This document shows, in pieces, positions 24,899 to 33,649 of a DNA stretch of 64,000 nucleotides; position 1 is the stretch's first letter, and every line of letters starts with the position of its first letter. Origin of the DNA: Alkalihalobacterium sp048323755 (GTDB lineage: Bacteria; Bacillota; Bacilli; Bacillales; Bacillaceae_F). The notes under the pieces were generated by a model. The model was not told the origin of the DNA. It was given only the letters and a program-made list of their open reading frames with translations, and ran no database searches. Made by a program: the position numbers and the translations under genes. The DNA is taken from assembly GCF_048323755.1 (NCBI RefSeq), contig NZ_JBLWFS010000005.1, forward strand, positions 62,001 to 126,000. Direction: 5' to 3'.

Positions 24899-27634
24899 TT
24901 ACTCGGTTGAAGTAGCTAGAATGTTCTCTTCAAATTCAGATACTGTTATAAGAATGTTTCGCGGCTTACTTCCCATTGCTTCTGAGACAATTCCTTTTGC
25001 CTCCATCATATCAATTAATCGAGCTGCACGATTATATCCAACTCGAAACCGTCTTTGCAAACTAGAGGCCGAAGCACCATCTTGTTCGATCACAAAGTAG
25101 CAAGCTTCTTCAAATAAATCGTCTTCCTGTCCTTCAACTTCTTGAACTTTATTTAAAAGCTCATTCTCAATTAAATATTGTGGTTGCCTTTGTTTTTTAA
25201 CAAATTCAATGACTCTTTCAATCTCTTCATCTGATACAAATGTCCCTTGAACACGGACCGGTTTCGCTGTCCCGTTTTCATGGAAAAGCATATCTCCCTT
25301 TCCGAGTAATCGTTCAGCACCATTCATATCAATAATCGTCCGTGAGTCCACTTGTGATGAAACTGAAAAGGCAATACGTGTTGGAATATTGGCTTTAATT
25401 AACCCTGTAATGACGTCTACTGAAGGGCGCTGCGTCGCTAATAAAAGATGAATTCCACAAGCTCTTGCTTTTTGAGCAATCCGACAAATCGCTTCTTCAA
25501 CATCTTGTGGAGAAACCATCATTAAATCTGCCAACTCATCAATGACTACAACAATATACGGTAAAGCAGGCTTTGCAGGATCTTCTGAATAAAGGTCATT
25601 ATATCTGCCAATATCGCGAACACCACGCTGCGAGAACAATTCATACCTTCGTTCCATTTCAGCGACAACCCACTTTAAGGCAGCCGTCGCTTGTTTTGCA
25701 TCTGTAATAACCGGTGTAACTAGGTGAGGCAATTCGTTATAAGGTGCTAATTCTACCATCTTCGGATCAACGAGCAATAATTTAACTTGATCAGGTGTAG
25801 CTTTATATAAGAGACTGACAAGGATCGAGTTGATACACACACTTTTTCCGGAACCTGTTGCACCTGCTACTAAGCCATGAGGCATTTTCGCTAAATTAGT
25901 AACGATTGGATGACCTGAAATATCTAGTCCTAATGCTACCGTTAGAGCTGAACCTCTCTGGAACTCTCCACGCCTTAATATTTCACGCAAAAATACAGGA
26001 TCACTCTTCAAATTAGGCACTTCAATTCCAATCGCATGTTTACCTGGAATCGGTGCTTCCATTCGAATATCTTTTGCAGCTAAACATAGTTTTATGTCAT
26101 CTGTTAAACTCGTAATCTTGCTAACCTTTACTCCAGGTGCCGGCTGAATTTCAAACCTTGTCACAGATGGCCCTTTCGTTACATGGATCACTTTTGCTGA
26201 CACATTAAAATTTTGTAACGTCGACTCTAAAATCTCACCTTGTTCATTTAACCAATCCGTGCTTTCCTCTTCTTGACGCGGTGGAATATTCAACATTTGA
26301 ATAGGCGGAAATCGATAACTCTCCTTTTCCACTACATTCTCTTCAAATGAAGTTTTTCGCTCCTTCTCTATCCGGTCTTGAGGTAACATGAGGACATTAA
26401 AAGGAATCGTTTTTGCAGCAGGCTGAGTCGTTTCCTCTTTATGGCTGTTAAGTAAAATACGTTTTTGAGACTGTTCACTTTGTTTTGTTTCTCTCTCTTT
26501 ACTTTTTTCTTTTACTTCATTTACAGATGGATTAAATTCTTTTCGAGCTTCTGACTTTTCCTGACGTATCAACTCTATGTTTTCTTCTTTTAGCTGTTCA
26601 TTTGGATACTCAGTATTTTCTTCCATTACTTCTAGATCATCAAATTGATCATCTAGATGATCAAGACTTGTAGAATGTGCTATGTGTTCATGTGAATCTG
26701 AGCTTCTTGCTTCTAGCTCTCTTTCAATGGTAAACTCGTTGCTGGCTAATTCTATCTCCTGTTGATGTAAATGGTCGCTTTTTACTTCCTCCACCTCATG
26801 CTCATGTGGAAACTCAATGCCCTTCTTCTCAAACTCCTGTTCATACTGAAGTTCGTTCCTTTGTTCCGCTACCGCTACCTCTTCTTCAATTAGATCCTTA
26901 TTATCCTCTTTTATAGAATTGGCACTTGAATGATCTACCTCTTGCTCACGCAAAGACTGATTATTGTACTCAAAATCTAGTTGTTCAAGAGATGGCTTGA
27001 AGTTCGAAATATTCTTTAGCAGTATGACATCTTGAACATCAATTGCCTCTTCTGTTGTCGCTGCAATCTCATGCTCCTTATTTGGATAGTGATCTTCTTT
27101 ACTACTAAGCTCATCGTTGATCTCACTTGATTTCGGTAGAACTTCTTGGTTAGAAACTTGTCCAAGATCAGCATTTTCAATGTCAGGACTTACTCTTTTT
27201 TCTTCGCGCTTTTTAAAGCCATAAATAGGAGAAGGAATGTATGTTGGCTTAAAATTACTGTTTGAGAATAACTCACGTTTATTTTCGCTTGAACTTTTAT
27301 ACTCTTCGCTTAAGCCCTGATAAGTAGAAACTACTCTTGTTTTTTCTTGTGGCTGATCTGATCCCTTTTTCTCTACCTTTCGCTCTGTTATTTTCTTGTT
27401 ATTGAATTTATCATTTTCTTGGGTGACTGTTCTTGATTCATCGTCTATTACCGGAAATCGAAACTTTCCTTGTTTCGGGTATTGATGAACGACTCTCATC
27501 TCAGAAGATCGGTCGTCTGCTTCTAATCTGCCATATTGCGGTTTGCGTTTGTTTGGCTCCACCGTGTATGTCTCTTCTTTACCCAAAAACCACTCTTGGA
27601 TTTTGCGTAACCATTTTGTATGTTTGGAAACCAC
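24899..27634 (-). CDS. sftA: Soluble septal DNA translocase SftA (FtsK/SpoIIIE family)
   Basis: ATP-driven DNA pump that helps clear chromosome termini from the closing septum. Unlike FtsK/SpoIIIE it has no membrane helices. Residues 1-60 are basic; about 60-430 is a low-complexity, Glu/Ser/Gln-rich linker; the motor follows with Walker A GATGSGKSVCINSI (near 590), LLLVDPKMVELAPYNELPHL, Walker B IVVVIDELADLMM and ATQRPSVDVITGLIK. The C-terminal gamma winged-helix domain is near 840-900 (LQRRFRVGYNRAARLIDMME). GTG 27634 follows AGGTG. 911 residues versus about 950 in B. subtilis YtpT/SftA; the linker is the variable part. Confidence 0.94.
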   Translation of the reverse strand: MVSKHTKWLRKIQEWFLGKEETYTVEPNKRKPQYGRLEADDRSSEMRVVHQYPKQGKFRFPVIDDESRTVTQENDKFNNKKITERKVEKKGSDQPQEKTRVVSTYQGLSEEYKSSSENKRELFSNSNFKPTYIPSPIYGFKKREEKRVSPDIENADLGQVSNQEVLPKSSEINDELSSKEDHYPNKEHEIAATTEEAIDVQDVILLKNISNFKPSLEQLDFEYNNQSLREQEVDHSSANSIKEDNKDLIEEEVAVAEQRNELQYEQEFEKKGIEFPHEHEVEEVKSDHLHQQEIELASNEFTIERELEARSSDSHEHIAHSTSLDHLDDQFDDLEVMEENTEYPNEQLKEENIELIRQEKSEARKEFNPSVNEVKEKSKERETKQSEQSQKRILLNSHKEETTQPAAKTIPFNVLMLPQDRIEKERKTSFEENVVEKESYRFPPIQMLNIPPRQEEESTDWLNEQGEILESTLQNFNVSAKVIHVTKGPSVTRFEIQPAPGVKVSKITSLTDDIKLCLAAKDIRMEAPIPGKHAIGIEVPNLKSDPVFLREILRRGEFQRGSALTVALGLDISGHPIVTNLAKMPHGLVAGATGSGKSVCINSILVSLLYKATPDQVKLLLVDPKMVELAPYNELPHLVTPVITDAKQATAALKWVVAEMERRYELFSQRGVRDIGRYNDLYSEDPAKPALPYIVVVIDELADLMMVSPQDVEEAICRIAQKARACGIHLLLATQRPSVDVITGLIKANIPTRIAFSVSSQVDSRTIIDMNGAERLLGKGDMLFHENGTAKPVRVQGTFVSDEEIERVIEFVKKQRQPQYLIENELLNKVQEVEGQEDDLFEEACYFVIEQDGASASSLQRRFRVGYNRAARLIDMMEAKGIVSEAMGSKPRNILITVSEFEENILATSTE

Positions 27635-27704
27635 TTTTTCACCTACTTTTTTTTAGGTAGTACTTGTCAAAACAAAATATTTTACTAGTCTTTTCATTTT
27701 AACG

Positions 27705-27732
27705 CAAAAACCACTAGAAATCTCTAGTGGTT
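27705..27732 (-). terminator. Terminator of ytpQ
   Basis: AACCACTAGA / TCTAGTGGTT forms a 10-bp stem; the minus-strand side is followed by TTTTGCG. It isolates sftA from the upstream ytpQ. Confidence 0.7.
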
Positions 27733-27772
27733 GGCAAAGATATTACATTTTTCATATTTTTAACAACGTTTT

Positions 27773-28570
27773 TTAATGTTTGGGTTTCCGTTGCGCCAAA
27801 ATAAACGTTGGTTCTAGCTCGCCATTTTCATAAATGAACGGAAGAGCTGTAATTGGGTTGCGACCTTGTGTAAAAAATTGAAACACCATTTGGCCTAATA
27901 CATCATAGCCTGTATCATTTATAATATCTCCAAAAATTAATACATCCTGATGTGGTACAGCTACAGCTAATGTTCCTTTTGCCTTCTGCTTCATTTTTTC
28001 TAGCAATGACTCGTCTAAAATACGGCTTGCATCATAACCATCATTTGTATTTAAAAAGTAGAATGTATTCTCAGCCACTTGATCCTCTTTTAACGTATGA
28101 GTTAAAGATCTCACATTAAACAACGCAACTTCACGAATCGTTTTTAAAGTGTACTTATTTCGTTCTAGCATATCCTCATCAATGAGTGTATAGTAACTTC
28201 CCATGTCAACTGAATAGAATACTCGAGTTTCTGCTGTGTGTTCATCAAAAACTAGTTTTTTTCCATCCTTTGTTTCTGTTGGAAACGACGTCCCACGAAT
28301 TACAGGGAAAATTTCTTTTTCTCTTCCATCTAATGAAATATCACGTTCCATTGCAGTTAACGTAATTTCTACATATCGAACCGCTTCTTCGATCGCTTCG
28401 TCCTTAACTCTTTCATACTTTGTTAATAGTGGCTGAAGTGCAACATTTGCCCCTTTTCGAATACCTTTGTTTTCAATGCGAAGGCGATCTTCCTCTTGAT
28501 CATAATTAATCGTCCACTCCGGTCGCTCTAAACGCTTTTCAAGAGTTTCCCTTAGCATATGAAGGTCCAT
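27773..28570 (-). CDS. ytpQ: DUF1444 family protein YtpQ
   Basis: Cytoplasmic protein of 265 residues without recognisable catalytic motifs, matching the conserved Bacillus YtpQ family (FPVIRGTSFP, FYSVDMGSYYTLIDEDML, VFQFFTQGRNPITALPFIYENGELEP). Function is unknown. ATG 28570 is preceded by GGGGG. It lies 51 bases after ytpP on the same strand, as in B. subtilis, so the two are probably co-transcribed. The B. subtilis neighbours ytpR and ytpS are absent here. Confidence 0.88.
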   Translation of the reverse strand: MDLHMLRETLEKRLERPEWTINYDQEEDRLRIENKGIRKGANVALQPLLTKYERVKDEAIEEAVRYVEITLTAMERDISLDGREKEIFPVIRGTSFPTETKDGKKLVFDEHTAETRVFYSVDMGSYYTLIDEDMLERNKYTLKTIREVALFNVRSLTHTLKEDQVAENTFYFLNTNDGYDASRILDESLLEKMKQKAKGTLAVAVPHQDVLIFGDIINDTGYDVLGQMVFQFFTQGRNPITALPFIYENGELEPTFILAQRKPKH

Positions 28571-28621
28571 ATAACGTCCCCCTAACTAATATCATGCACT
28601 AATTATAACACGATATAGGAC

Positions 28622-28945
28622 TTAACACTTGCTTAATGCTTCTGATAAAAAAGTTTCAATTTCTTCCTGAGTCTTTCTATCTTTACTTACAAAGCGATCA
28701 ATTTCTTTCCCATTATGATAAGCAAGAAAGCTTGGAATACCAAACACATTCAGTTCAGCACATAAATCAATAAACTTATCTCGATCTGCATATAAAAAAG
28801 TAATTTGAGAAAATTTGTCTTCTACTTCTGGTAGAAACGGCTCAATCACTCGACAATCTGGACACCAATCGGCTGAAAACATAACCACTTTTATGCCTGA
28901 TGCTATTTCCGTATTAAACATGTCCATCGATTGTAAATCTTTCAT
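28622..28945 (-). CDS. ytpP: Thioredoxin-like protein YtpP
   Basis: Thioredoxin-fold protein with the active site SADWCPDCRVI (about residues 24-34; CPDC instead of the thioredoxin CGPC) and the cis-proline loop FGIPSFLAY. 107 residues, no signal peptide, so a cytoplasmic disulfide or bacillithiol-related redox role is likely; the substrate is unknown. Upstream of ytpQ on the same strand. GGGGGAATG precedes ATG 28945. Confidence 0.9.
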   Translation of the reverse strand: MKDLQSMDMFNTEIASGIKVVMFSADWCPDCRVIEPFLPEVEDKFSQITFLYADRDKFIDLCAELNVFGIPSFLAYHNGKEIDRFVSKDRKTQEEIETFLSEALSKC

Positions 28946-28969
28946 TTTACATTCCCCCTATTTAATCAT

Positions 28970-29998
28970 TTATTGCTCAATTTTCATATCACCCAGTTTT
29001 ATTAGATTCATCTTTCTAAACCATTCAGATACGATGAGACTAATAATAGCCGGTCCAAGAATATGTAAAAATAATATAATAAAAAAGACATTCCAAGAAA
29101 ACCCCATAGCCGTAAACGTCATAATTTGCCCTACAAATCCACTCGTCCCCATACCAGCACCAGCTGGGTTATTCACCATTTGAAAAACAACAGTTGCAAA
29201 TGGTGCGAGGCAAATCCCTGCTACAGTTGGTGGAACGAGAATTAACGGGTTCTTTACAACGTTAGGTACTTGTAGCATGGAAGTCCCAATCCCTAAGGCC
29301 ATTAACCCCGAAACACCATTCTCACGATAACTACTCACAGCAAAACCAACCATTTGAGCGGCACAACCCACCGTTGCTGCCCCTGCTGCAATTCCTTCGA
29401 GTTCTAGCATAATTGCAATCGCCGCACTAGAAATAGGTGCTGTTAATGCCAGCCCCATGAGTGTAGCAACTAAAATCCCCATGAGAAATGGCTGTTGTTC
29501 CGTTGCCCACATGACCAAACTTCCAAATTGGGTCATTCCAGATTGAATAGCCGGACCTATAAAGTTGGCTACAAAGAACCCTACAGCAATTGTAACAAAA
29601 GGAGTTACAATAATATCTACCTTTGTTTCTTTTGAGACCATTTTTCCAATCTCTGTTGAAAGTAGTGCACTGACAAACGCACCTGCAGGACCACCTAGCT
29701 GAGCACCAGCAGCACCGCTGACCACAGCTGCAAAAAGGACAAGACGTGGTGCTTTTAAACCGAAAGCAACCGCGACACCTATAGCAGGTCCCATAAGTCC
29801 CATCGCCAATACGCCCATTTCAGTTAAAAATTGTGGGATTGCTCCTAAAAACTGAAACCGAGCTAATTGTTCCCCAACAGTCCGGATAATCAGACCGATG
29901 ATTAACGAGGAGAATAGACCAAGTGCCATAAAACTCAATGCGGTTATTACATAGGTTCGCCAAGACAAATCAATTCCCTTTCGCTCTAGAAATCCCAT
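28970..29998 (-). CDS. Orphan PTS-type membrane component IIC (EIIC_2 family)
   Basis: Hydrophobic protein of 342 residues with about nine membrane segments, rich in Gly/Ala, of the PTS EIIC_2 type (QFPFLGAIPQFLTEMG-like region near residue 50, LALTAPISSAAIAI, NPLILVPPTVAGICLAPF). There are no IIA or IIB domains or genes nearby, so the substrate and the phosphorylation route are unknown; it may be a facilitator rather than a true PTS permease. TTTAGGAGG precedes ATG 29998. It is only 24 bases upstream of ytpP and could be co-transcribed with ytpPQ. Confidence 0.75.
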   Translation of the reverse strand: MGFLERKGIDLSWRTYVITALSFMALGLFSSLIIGLIIRTVGEQLARFQFLGAIPQFLTEMGVLAMGLMGPAIGVAVAFGLKAPRLVLFAAVVSGAAGAQLGGPAGAFVSALLSTEIGKMVSKETKVDIIVTPFVTIAVGFFVANFIGPAIQSGMTQFGSLVMWATEQQPFLMGILVATLMGLALTAPISSAAIAIMLELEGIAAGAATVGCAAQMVGFAVSSYRENGVSGLMALGIGTSMLQVPNVVKNPLILVPPTVAGICLAPFATVVFQMVNNPAGAGMGTSGFVGQIMTFTAMGFSWNVFFIILFLHILGPAIISLIVSEWFRKMNLIKLGDMKIEQ

Positions 29999-30031
29999 TT
30001 TGATTCCTCCTAAAGTTCACTTACTTTAGTT

Positions 30032-30544
30032 TTAGTCTTTATATTGTACACTATGTAAGATCTCAGTCATTATTTCAGTACTTTCTACTGCATTTTCTAC
30101 CGCTGATAACGTTGTAATTTTAGCACCACCCAGTCCAACTATGATCTTATATAATCCTTCTTCACTTGGAGAAATAGATAAATAACCTAACTTATCTTCA
30201 GCCTCCAATACTTCAAACGCAACTGCATCGATTTCAAATTCTTGATCTCGTATTAAATGTACTTCGCTATCCCACGGTTCAACCGGTATGAAAAACAATA
30301 AAAAGATTTGATTATCTTTTTCTAACTGAATATTAAAATCGATTTCTTCTGTTACTTCCATTCCTCGCGGTAAATAAAAGTCGATTTGTTCACCTTCGTA
30401 ATTCACTTCAACGATTTCTTCCGAAGCAAAACGTTCAGAAAAGACTTGTTGAGACGTCTCAATCGCTTCTTCTTCGGTAATTTGACATGCTGATATAAAA
30501 AGAATAAATGATACTATAGTCACTATTGAGAATAATGGCTTCAC
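30032..30544 (-). CDS. Putative lipoprotein of unknown function
   Basis: With the GTG at 30544 the product is 170 residues and starts with a typical lipoprotein signal: KPLFSIVTIVSFILFISAC, in which ISAC is the lipobox. GAAAGGG lies 9 bases upstream; the longer open frame back to 30673 would bury the signal and is not used. The mature part is acidic, rich in Glu/Ile/Val and probably beta-rich, with no known motif. I do not recognise the family. An ATTATAAAT region upstream could be its promoter. Confidence 0.75.
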   Translation of the reverse strand: MKPLFSIVTIVSFILFISACQITEEEAIETSQQVFSERFASEEIVEVNYEGEQIDFYLPRGMEVTEEIDFNIQLEKDNQIFLLFFIPVEPWDSEVHLIRDQEFEIDAVAFEVLEAEDKLGYLSISPSEEGLYKIIVGLGGAKITTLSAVENAVESTEIMTEILHSVQYKD

Positions 30545-30710
30545 CCGTAATCGCCCTTTCAATTCATTAAAATCTTTCCTATATTTATAATACATTGAAA
30601 TGATTTTTATTGACAAGTATAGCCTATTTTCGACAACTATCTTCCTTAGGCTTAATATGAAAATAGTACTCATTTCCTTACCTTATTATGGCTTTAATTT
30701 ACTCTCGATG

Positions 30711-30739
30711 TTTCGACCTATAACGATGAATGCTAAAAT
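30711..30739 (+). promoter_or_regulatory. Probable promoter of ytoQ
   Basis: TTTCGA, 17 bases, TAAAAT, about 34 bases before the ytoQ ATG. Confidence 0.45.
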
Positions 30740-30772
30740 AGAGCTAGCTATTATTAAGGAGGATGATTGTAA

Positions 30773-31216
30773 ATGAAGTTATCTGTATATTTAGCTGGGC
30801 AAATTCACGACAATTGGCGCGAAGAAATTAAAAATTTGGCCCAACAGATGGACCTGCCTATTGAATTTACAGGTCCGATGGAAATCCATGAGCGTTCTGA
30901 TAATATTGGTGAGGAAATTTTAGGAAAGCAACAGGATGCTATTTTGAAAGATGAAGCAGCATCCAGCATAAACAATTTACGCACACAAATTTTACTCCAG
31001 AAGGCTGACGTCGTCATTGCATTATTTGGTGAGAAATACCGCCAATGGAATAGTGCGATGGATGCAGCAACTGCAATAGCCTTAAACAAGCCTTTAATAC
31101 TTGTACGTCCTGCTTCACTCCACCACCCTTTAAAAGAACTAGCAAATAAAGCGCAAGTCGTATGCGAAACACCTGAACAAGCCTTAAAAGCACTCGCTTA
31201 CGTATTTGAAAACTAA
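30773..31216 (+). CDS. ytoQ: YtoQ family protein
   Basis: 147-residue cytoplasmic protein matching the conserved YtoQ family (VYLAGQIHDNWREEI at the start, DVVIALFGEKYRQWNSAMDA in the middle, VRPASLHHPLKELANKA). The fold resembles nucleoside 2-deoxyribosyltransferases, but activity is unproven. AAGGAGG precedes ATG 30773. Monocistronic, between divergent and convergent neighbours, with a hairpin after the stop. Confidence 0.9.
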   Translation: MKLSVYLAGQIHDNWREEIKNLAQQMDLPIEFTGPMEIHERSDNIGEEILGKQQDAILKDEAASSINNLRTQILLQKADVVIALFGEKYRQWNSAMDAATAIALNKPLILVRPASLHHPLKELANKAQVVCETPEQALKALAYVFEN

Positions 31217-31226
31217 TATCGTAATG

Positions 31227-31277
31227 GTTAACTTAATGGTGACCTTCTCAGCGCTGTTGAGTTAACCTTCCTTTTTC
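31227..31277 (+). terminator. Probable terminator of ytoQ
   Basis: GGTTAACTTAA / TTGAGTTAACC form an 11-bp stem around a 19-base loop, followed by TTCCTTTTTC. Confidence 0.6.
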
Positions 31278-31284
31278 TCCGAGT

Positions 31285-31800
31285 TTATTTAATTGCTTGA
31301 AATTCATACTGACCAACTAATAAATGAACGACATGCTCAAACATCGAGCTTCTGGTGACCCAACCGTTTGTTAAAATACCTATTGCTCCTCCTTTTTTAC
31401 GGACATCTCGCTCTTTAGCATACCTATCAATGACCTCACCTAACTCTATCCCTGCTCTTACTTGGCTAGCGATTTGTTCCGGCAGTACAATTTTTGCGCC
31501 ACTGGCAACAATAATTTCTCCATTTCGATCGACTAGCGCCCCCCAATTACAGAGCATAAGTCCAGCTTTTGTTTCGGTTACACCACCTTCTAAACCAAAA
31601 CCAATCTGAACCTGTTCATTGACCAAACAAGCTTTTGCTCGATACAGGGCACCTTCCATCGTTTCCTGATCTGAAAACGGCTGTGCTGATACACCTGACC
31701 CTACTTCCATTCCTATAGTATTTACCTTATCTTGTGTAAAAACCGAACGGACCGCACTAATTTTTGCCGGATTCGTAGACCCTACAGCATATGTATTCAT
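31285..31800 (-). CDS. DUF84 inosine/xanthosine triphosphatase (YjjX-like)
   Basis: House-cleaning NTPase that hydrolyses non-canonical ITP/XTP. GSTNPAKISAV at the N-terminus and FGLEGGVTETKAGLML with the acidic metal-binding residues are the family signature; GAIGILTNGWVTRSSMFEH closes the fold. 171 residues, as usual. TGAGGTGAG precedes ATG 31800. It lies 105 bases downstream of ytoP on the same strand with a hairpin between, so partial co-transcription is possible. Confidence 0.85.
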   Translation of the reverse strand: MNTYAVGSTNPAKISAVRSVFTQDKVNTIGMEVGSGVSAQPFSDQETMEGALYRAKACLVNEQVQIGFGLEGGVTETKAGLMLCNWGALVDRNGEIIVASGAKIVLPEQIASQVRAGIELGEVIDRYAKERDVRKKGGAIGILTNGWVTRSSMFEHVVHLLVGQYEFQAIK

Positions 31801-31816
31801 CTTCTCACCTCATTAG

Positions 31817-31858
31817 AAACAGAGGTGCCAACCATCGTGTGATTTGCACCTCTGTTTT
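31817..31858. terminator. Hairpin between ytoP and the DUF84 gene
   Basis: AAACAGAGGTGC / GCACCTCTGTTT pairs over 12 bp around an 17-base loop. The minus-strand tail is only weakly T-rich, so it may attenuate rather than stop ytoP transcripts. Confidence 0.55.
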
Positions 31859-31905
31859 GTGTATTATTTAATATTAACTTTCTAACTAAATCGCAACTTA
31901 TTTCT

Positions 31906-32979
31906 TTAACTATTTTTTAAAATTTGCTCAACAACATTATTATCTGTTGTTTTAACTAATTTCGTTAATAGTTCTTTTGCAGCGGCATAATCATCAACGT
32001 GTACAATGGAAGCATGTGTATGGATATAACGTGAACATACTCCAACAACAATTGATGGTACTCCATTATTACTTGTATGAACACGCCCAGCGTCTGTTCC
32101 GCCTTGAGATAGGAAATACTGATATGGAATGTTATTTGATTCAGCCGTGTCTAAAACAAAGTCTCGAACGCCGCGGTGTGTGACCATCGTGCGGTCGTAG
32201 ATACGAAGAAGTGCTCCTTTACCTAACTGTCCGAATGCATCTTTACCACCTGTTGCATCATTTGCAGGACTTGCGTCTAATGCATAGAAAATATCAGGTT
32301 GAATCATATTGGCTGCTGTAGCGGCCCCTCTTAGTCCCACTTCTTCTTGTACAGTGGCACCAGAATATAGTGTATTAGGAAGCTGTTCTCCTTGTAACTC
32401 TTTTAAAAGTTCAATGGATAAACCAACACCATAACGATTATCCCAAGCTTTCGCTAAAATTTTCTTCTCGTTTGCCATCGGTGTGAATGGACAAATCGGA
32501 ACAATTTGCTGTCCTGGTTTAACACCAATTTTCAATGCATCAGCTTTATCATCTGCTCCAATGTCGATATACATTTCCTTGATATTCATTGGTTTGTTTC
32601 GTTGAGCATCCTCTAATAAGTGTGGAGGCGTTGAGCCAACGACACCGATAACCGGTCCATTATCTGTAATAATTTGAACGCGTTGAGCAAGTAATACTTG
32701 ACTCCACCAACCGCCTAACGTTTGGAAACGGATAAGACCTTTATCATTAATCGAAGTGACCATGAAACCGACTTCGTCCATATGACCAGCTACCATTACT
32801 TTGGGTCCGCTTTCATTTCCTTTCTTAACACCAAAGATGCTTCCTAACTTATCTTGGATCACTTCATCTGAATACTTTTCTAACTCAGTGCGAACAAAAC
32901 GACGAACTTCATGTTCAAACCCTGGTGCACCTGGTAATTCTGTTAATGTTTTAAAAAGAGCTAATGTATCTTTGTTCAT
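31906..32979 (-). CDS. ytoP: M42 family metallopeptidase (glutamyl-aminopeptidase type)
   Basis: Cytoplasmic di-metal aminopeptidase, usually a large tetrahedral oligomer in the M42 family, acting on short peptides. Metal ligands and catalytic residues are visible: AGHMDEVGF (His), AWDNRYGVG (Asp), TVQEEVGLRGA (Glu-Glu), ALDASPANDA (Asp) and SRYIHTHASIVHVDD (His). 357 residues, matching B. subtilis YtoP. AAAGGAGT precedes ATG 32979. Neighbours agree with B. subtilis gene order (ytoQ, ytoP, ytzB). Confidence 0.92.
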   Translation of the reverse strand: MNKDTLALFKTLTELPGAPGFEHEVRRFVRTELEKYSDEVIQDKLGSIFGVKKGNESGPKVMVAGHMDEVGFMVTSINDKGLIRFQTLGGWWSQVLLAQRVQIITDNGPVIGVVGSTPPHLLEDAQRNKPMNIKEMYIDIGADDKADALKIGVKPGQQIVPICPFTPMANEKKILAKAWDNRYGVGLSIELLKELQGEQLPNTLYSGATVQEEVGLRGAATAANMIQPDIFYALDASPANDATGGKDAFGQLGKGALLRIYDRTMVTHRGVRDFVLDTAESNNIPYQYFLSQGGTDAGRVHTSNNGVPSIVVGVCSRYIHTHASIVHVDDYAAAKELLTKLVKTTDNNVVEQILKNS

Positions 32980-33092
32980 GACTAGACTCCTTTCGAGTTC
33001 CGAAAAATATTATGTACACGCTTATTTTACCGAAAGATCACTTGTTTTTCCAGTGAAACGTAACAACAAGTACGTTATTTCACTGTCTTGAT

Positions 33093-33121
33093 TTGGAAAT
33101 CTCTTAAGAATTAAGTATACT
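33093..33121 (+). promoter_or_regulatory. Probable promoter of ytzB
   Basis: TTGGAA, 17 bases, TATACT, about 35 bases before the ytzB start. Confidence 0.55.
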
Positions 33122-33155
33122 TTAAGAAACGACTAATTATGAAGGTGGGATTGTT

Positions 33156-33464
33156 TTGGGAATGAAACGCTTTGCAATTGGTATTGGAGTTGGACTCGTT
33201 GCTGGACTTTTACTTCGCTCAAAGATGGGGCAAGAGCTTATTGCACCTGAGAAAGCACTAAAACAAGTCAAAAACAAGTTATCTCACTCATTTAATGTAA
33301 CAGGTTCTTGGATTCATATGATACCCGAAACGTGGAACAAAAATCAGCTAGAATACACAGTATACCGTGGTGGGTTAACTGCATCCACAGAAAATGATGA
33401 AAACCTACAGTACGACTTCATCGTAGATGCTAAAACCGGAACCATTTTAGATGTAAACCAATAA
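33156..33464 (+). CDS. ytzB: PepSY-domain protein YtzB
   Basis: 102 residues: an N-terminal glycine-rich membrane segment (FAIGIGVGLVAGLLL) and a C-terminal PepSY-like unit (YTVYRGGLTAS, YDFIVDAKTGTILDVNQ). PepSY domains are thought to modulate extracytoplasmic proteases, but no role is shown. The TTG at 33156 is 7 bases after AGGTGGG; the ATG at 33162 is 13 away and is the alternative start. Follows ytoP in the B. subtilis order. Confidence 0.82.
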   Translation: MGMKRFAIGIGVGLVAGLLLRSKMGQELIAPEKALKQVKNKLSHSFNVTGSWIHMIPETWNKNQLEYTVYRGGLTASTENDENLQYDFIVDAKTGTILDVNQ

Positions 33465-33495
33465 CACAATGGAAATTTCTGGCGCAAAAAAATAT

Positions 33496-33533
33496 GGTAG
33501 CAGGTACCTTTAGTACACTAAAGGTACCTGCTA
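33496..33533. repeat. Near-perfect 19-bp-arm palindrome after ytzB
   Basis: GGTAGCAGGTACCTTTAGT and ACTAAAGGTACCTGCTACC are perfect inverted repeats with only AC between them. Each arm also holds the palindrome GGTACC. Flanking A tracts would make it a cruciform or a terminator-like hairpin. Confidence 0.8.
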
Positions 33534-33550
33534 CCAAAAAAGCGACACTG

Positions 33551-33578
33551 AAAAAGGCTGCGGGTCGCAGCCTTTTTT
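33551..33578. terminator. Bidirectional terminator between ytzB and the permease gene
   Basis: AAAAAGGCTGCG / CGCAGCCTTTTTT has a 12-bp perfect stem and three-base loop with T/A tracts on both sides. Confidence 0.88.
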
Positions 33579-33649
33579 CGGTGTTATTTTACTGGTTTCT
33601 TTAAAATCTCAAGCTTAAGTGCCGTTACGGCTGTGCCTATATTAATTAC

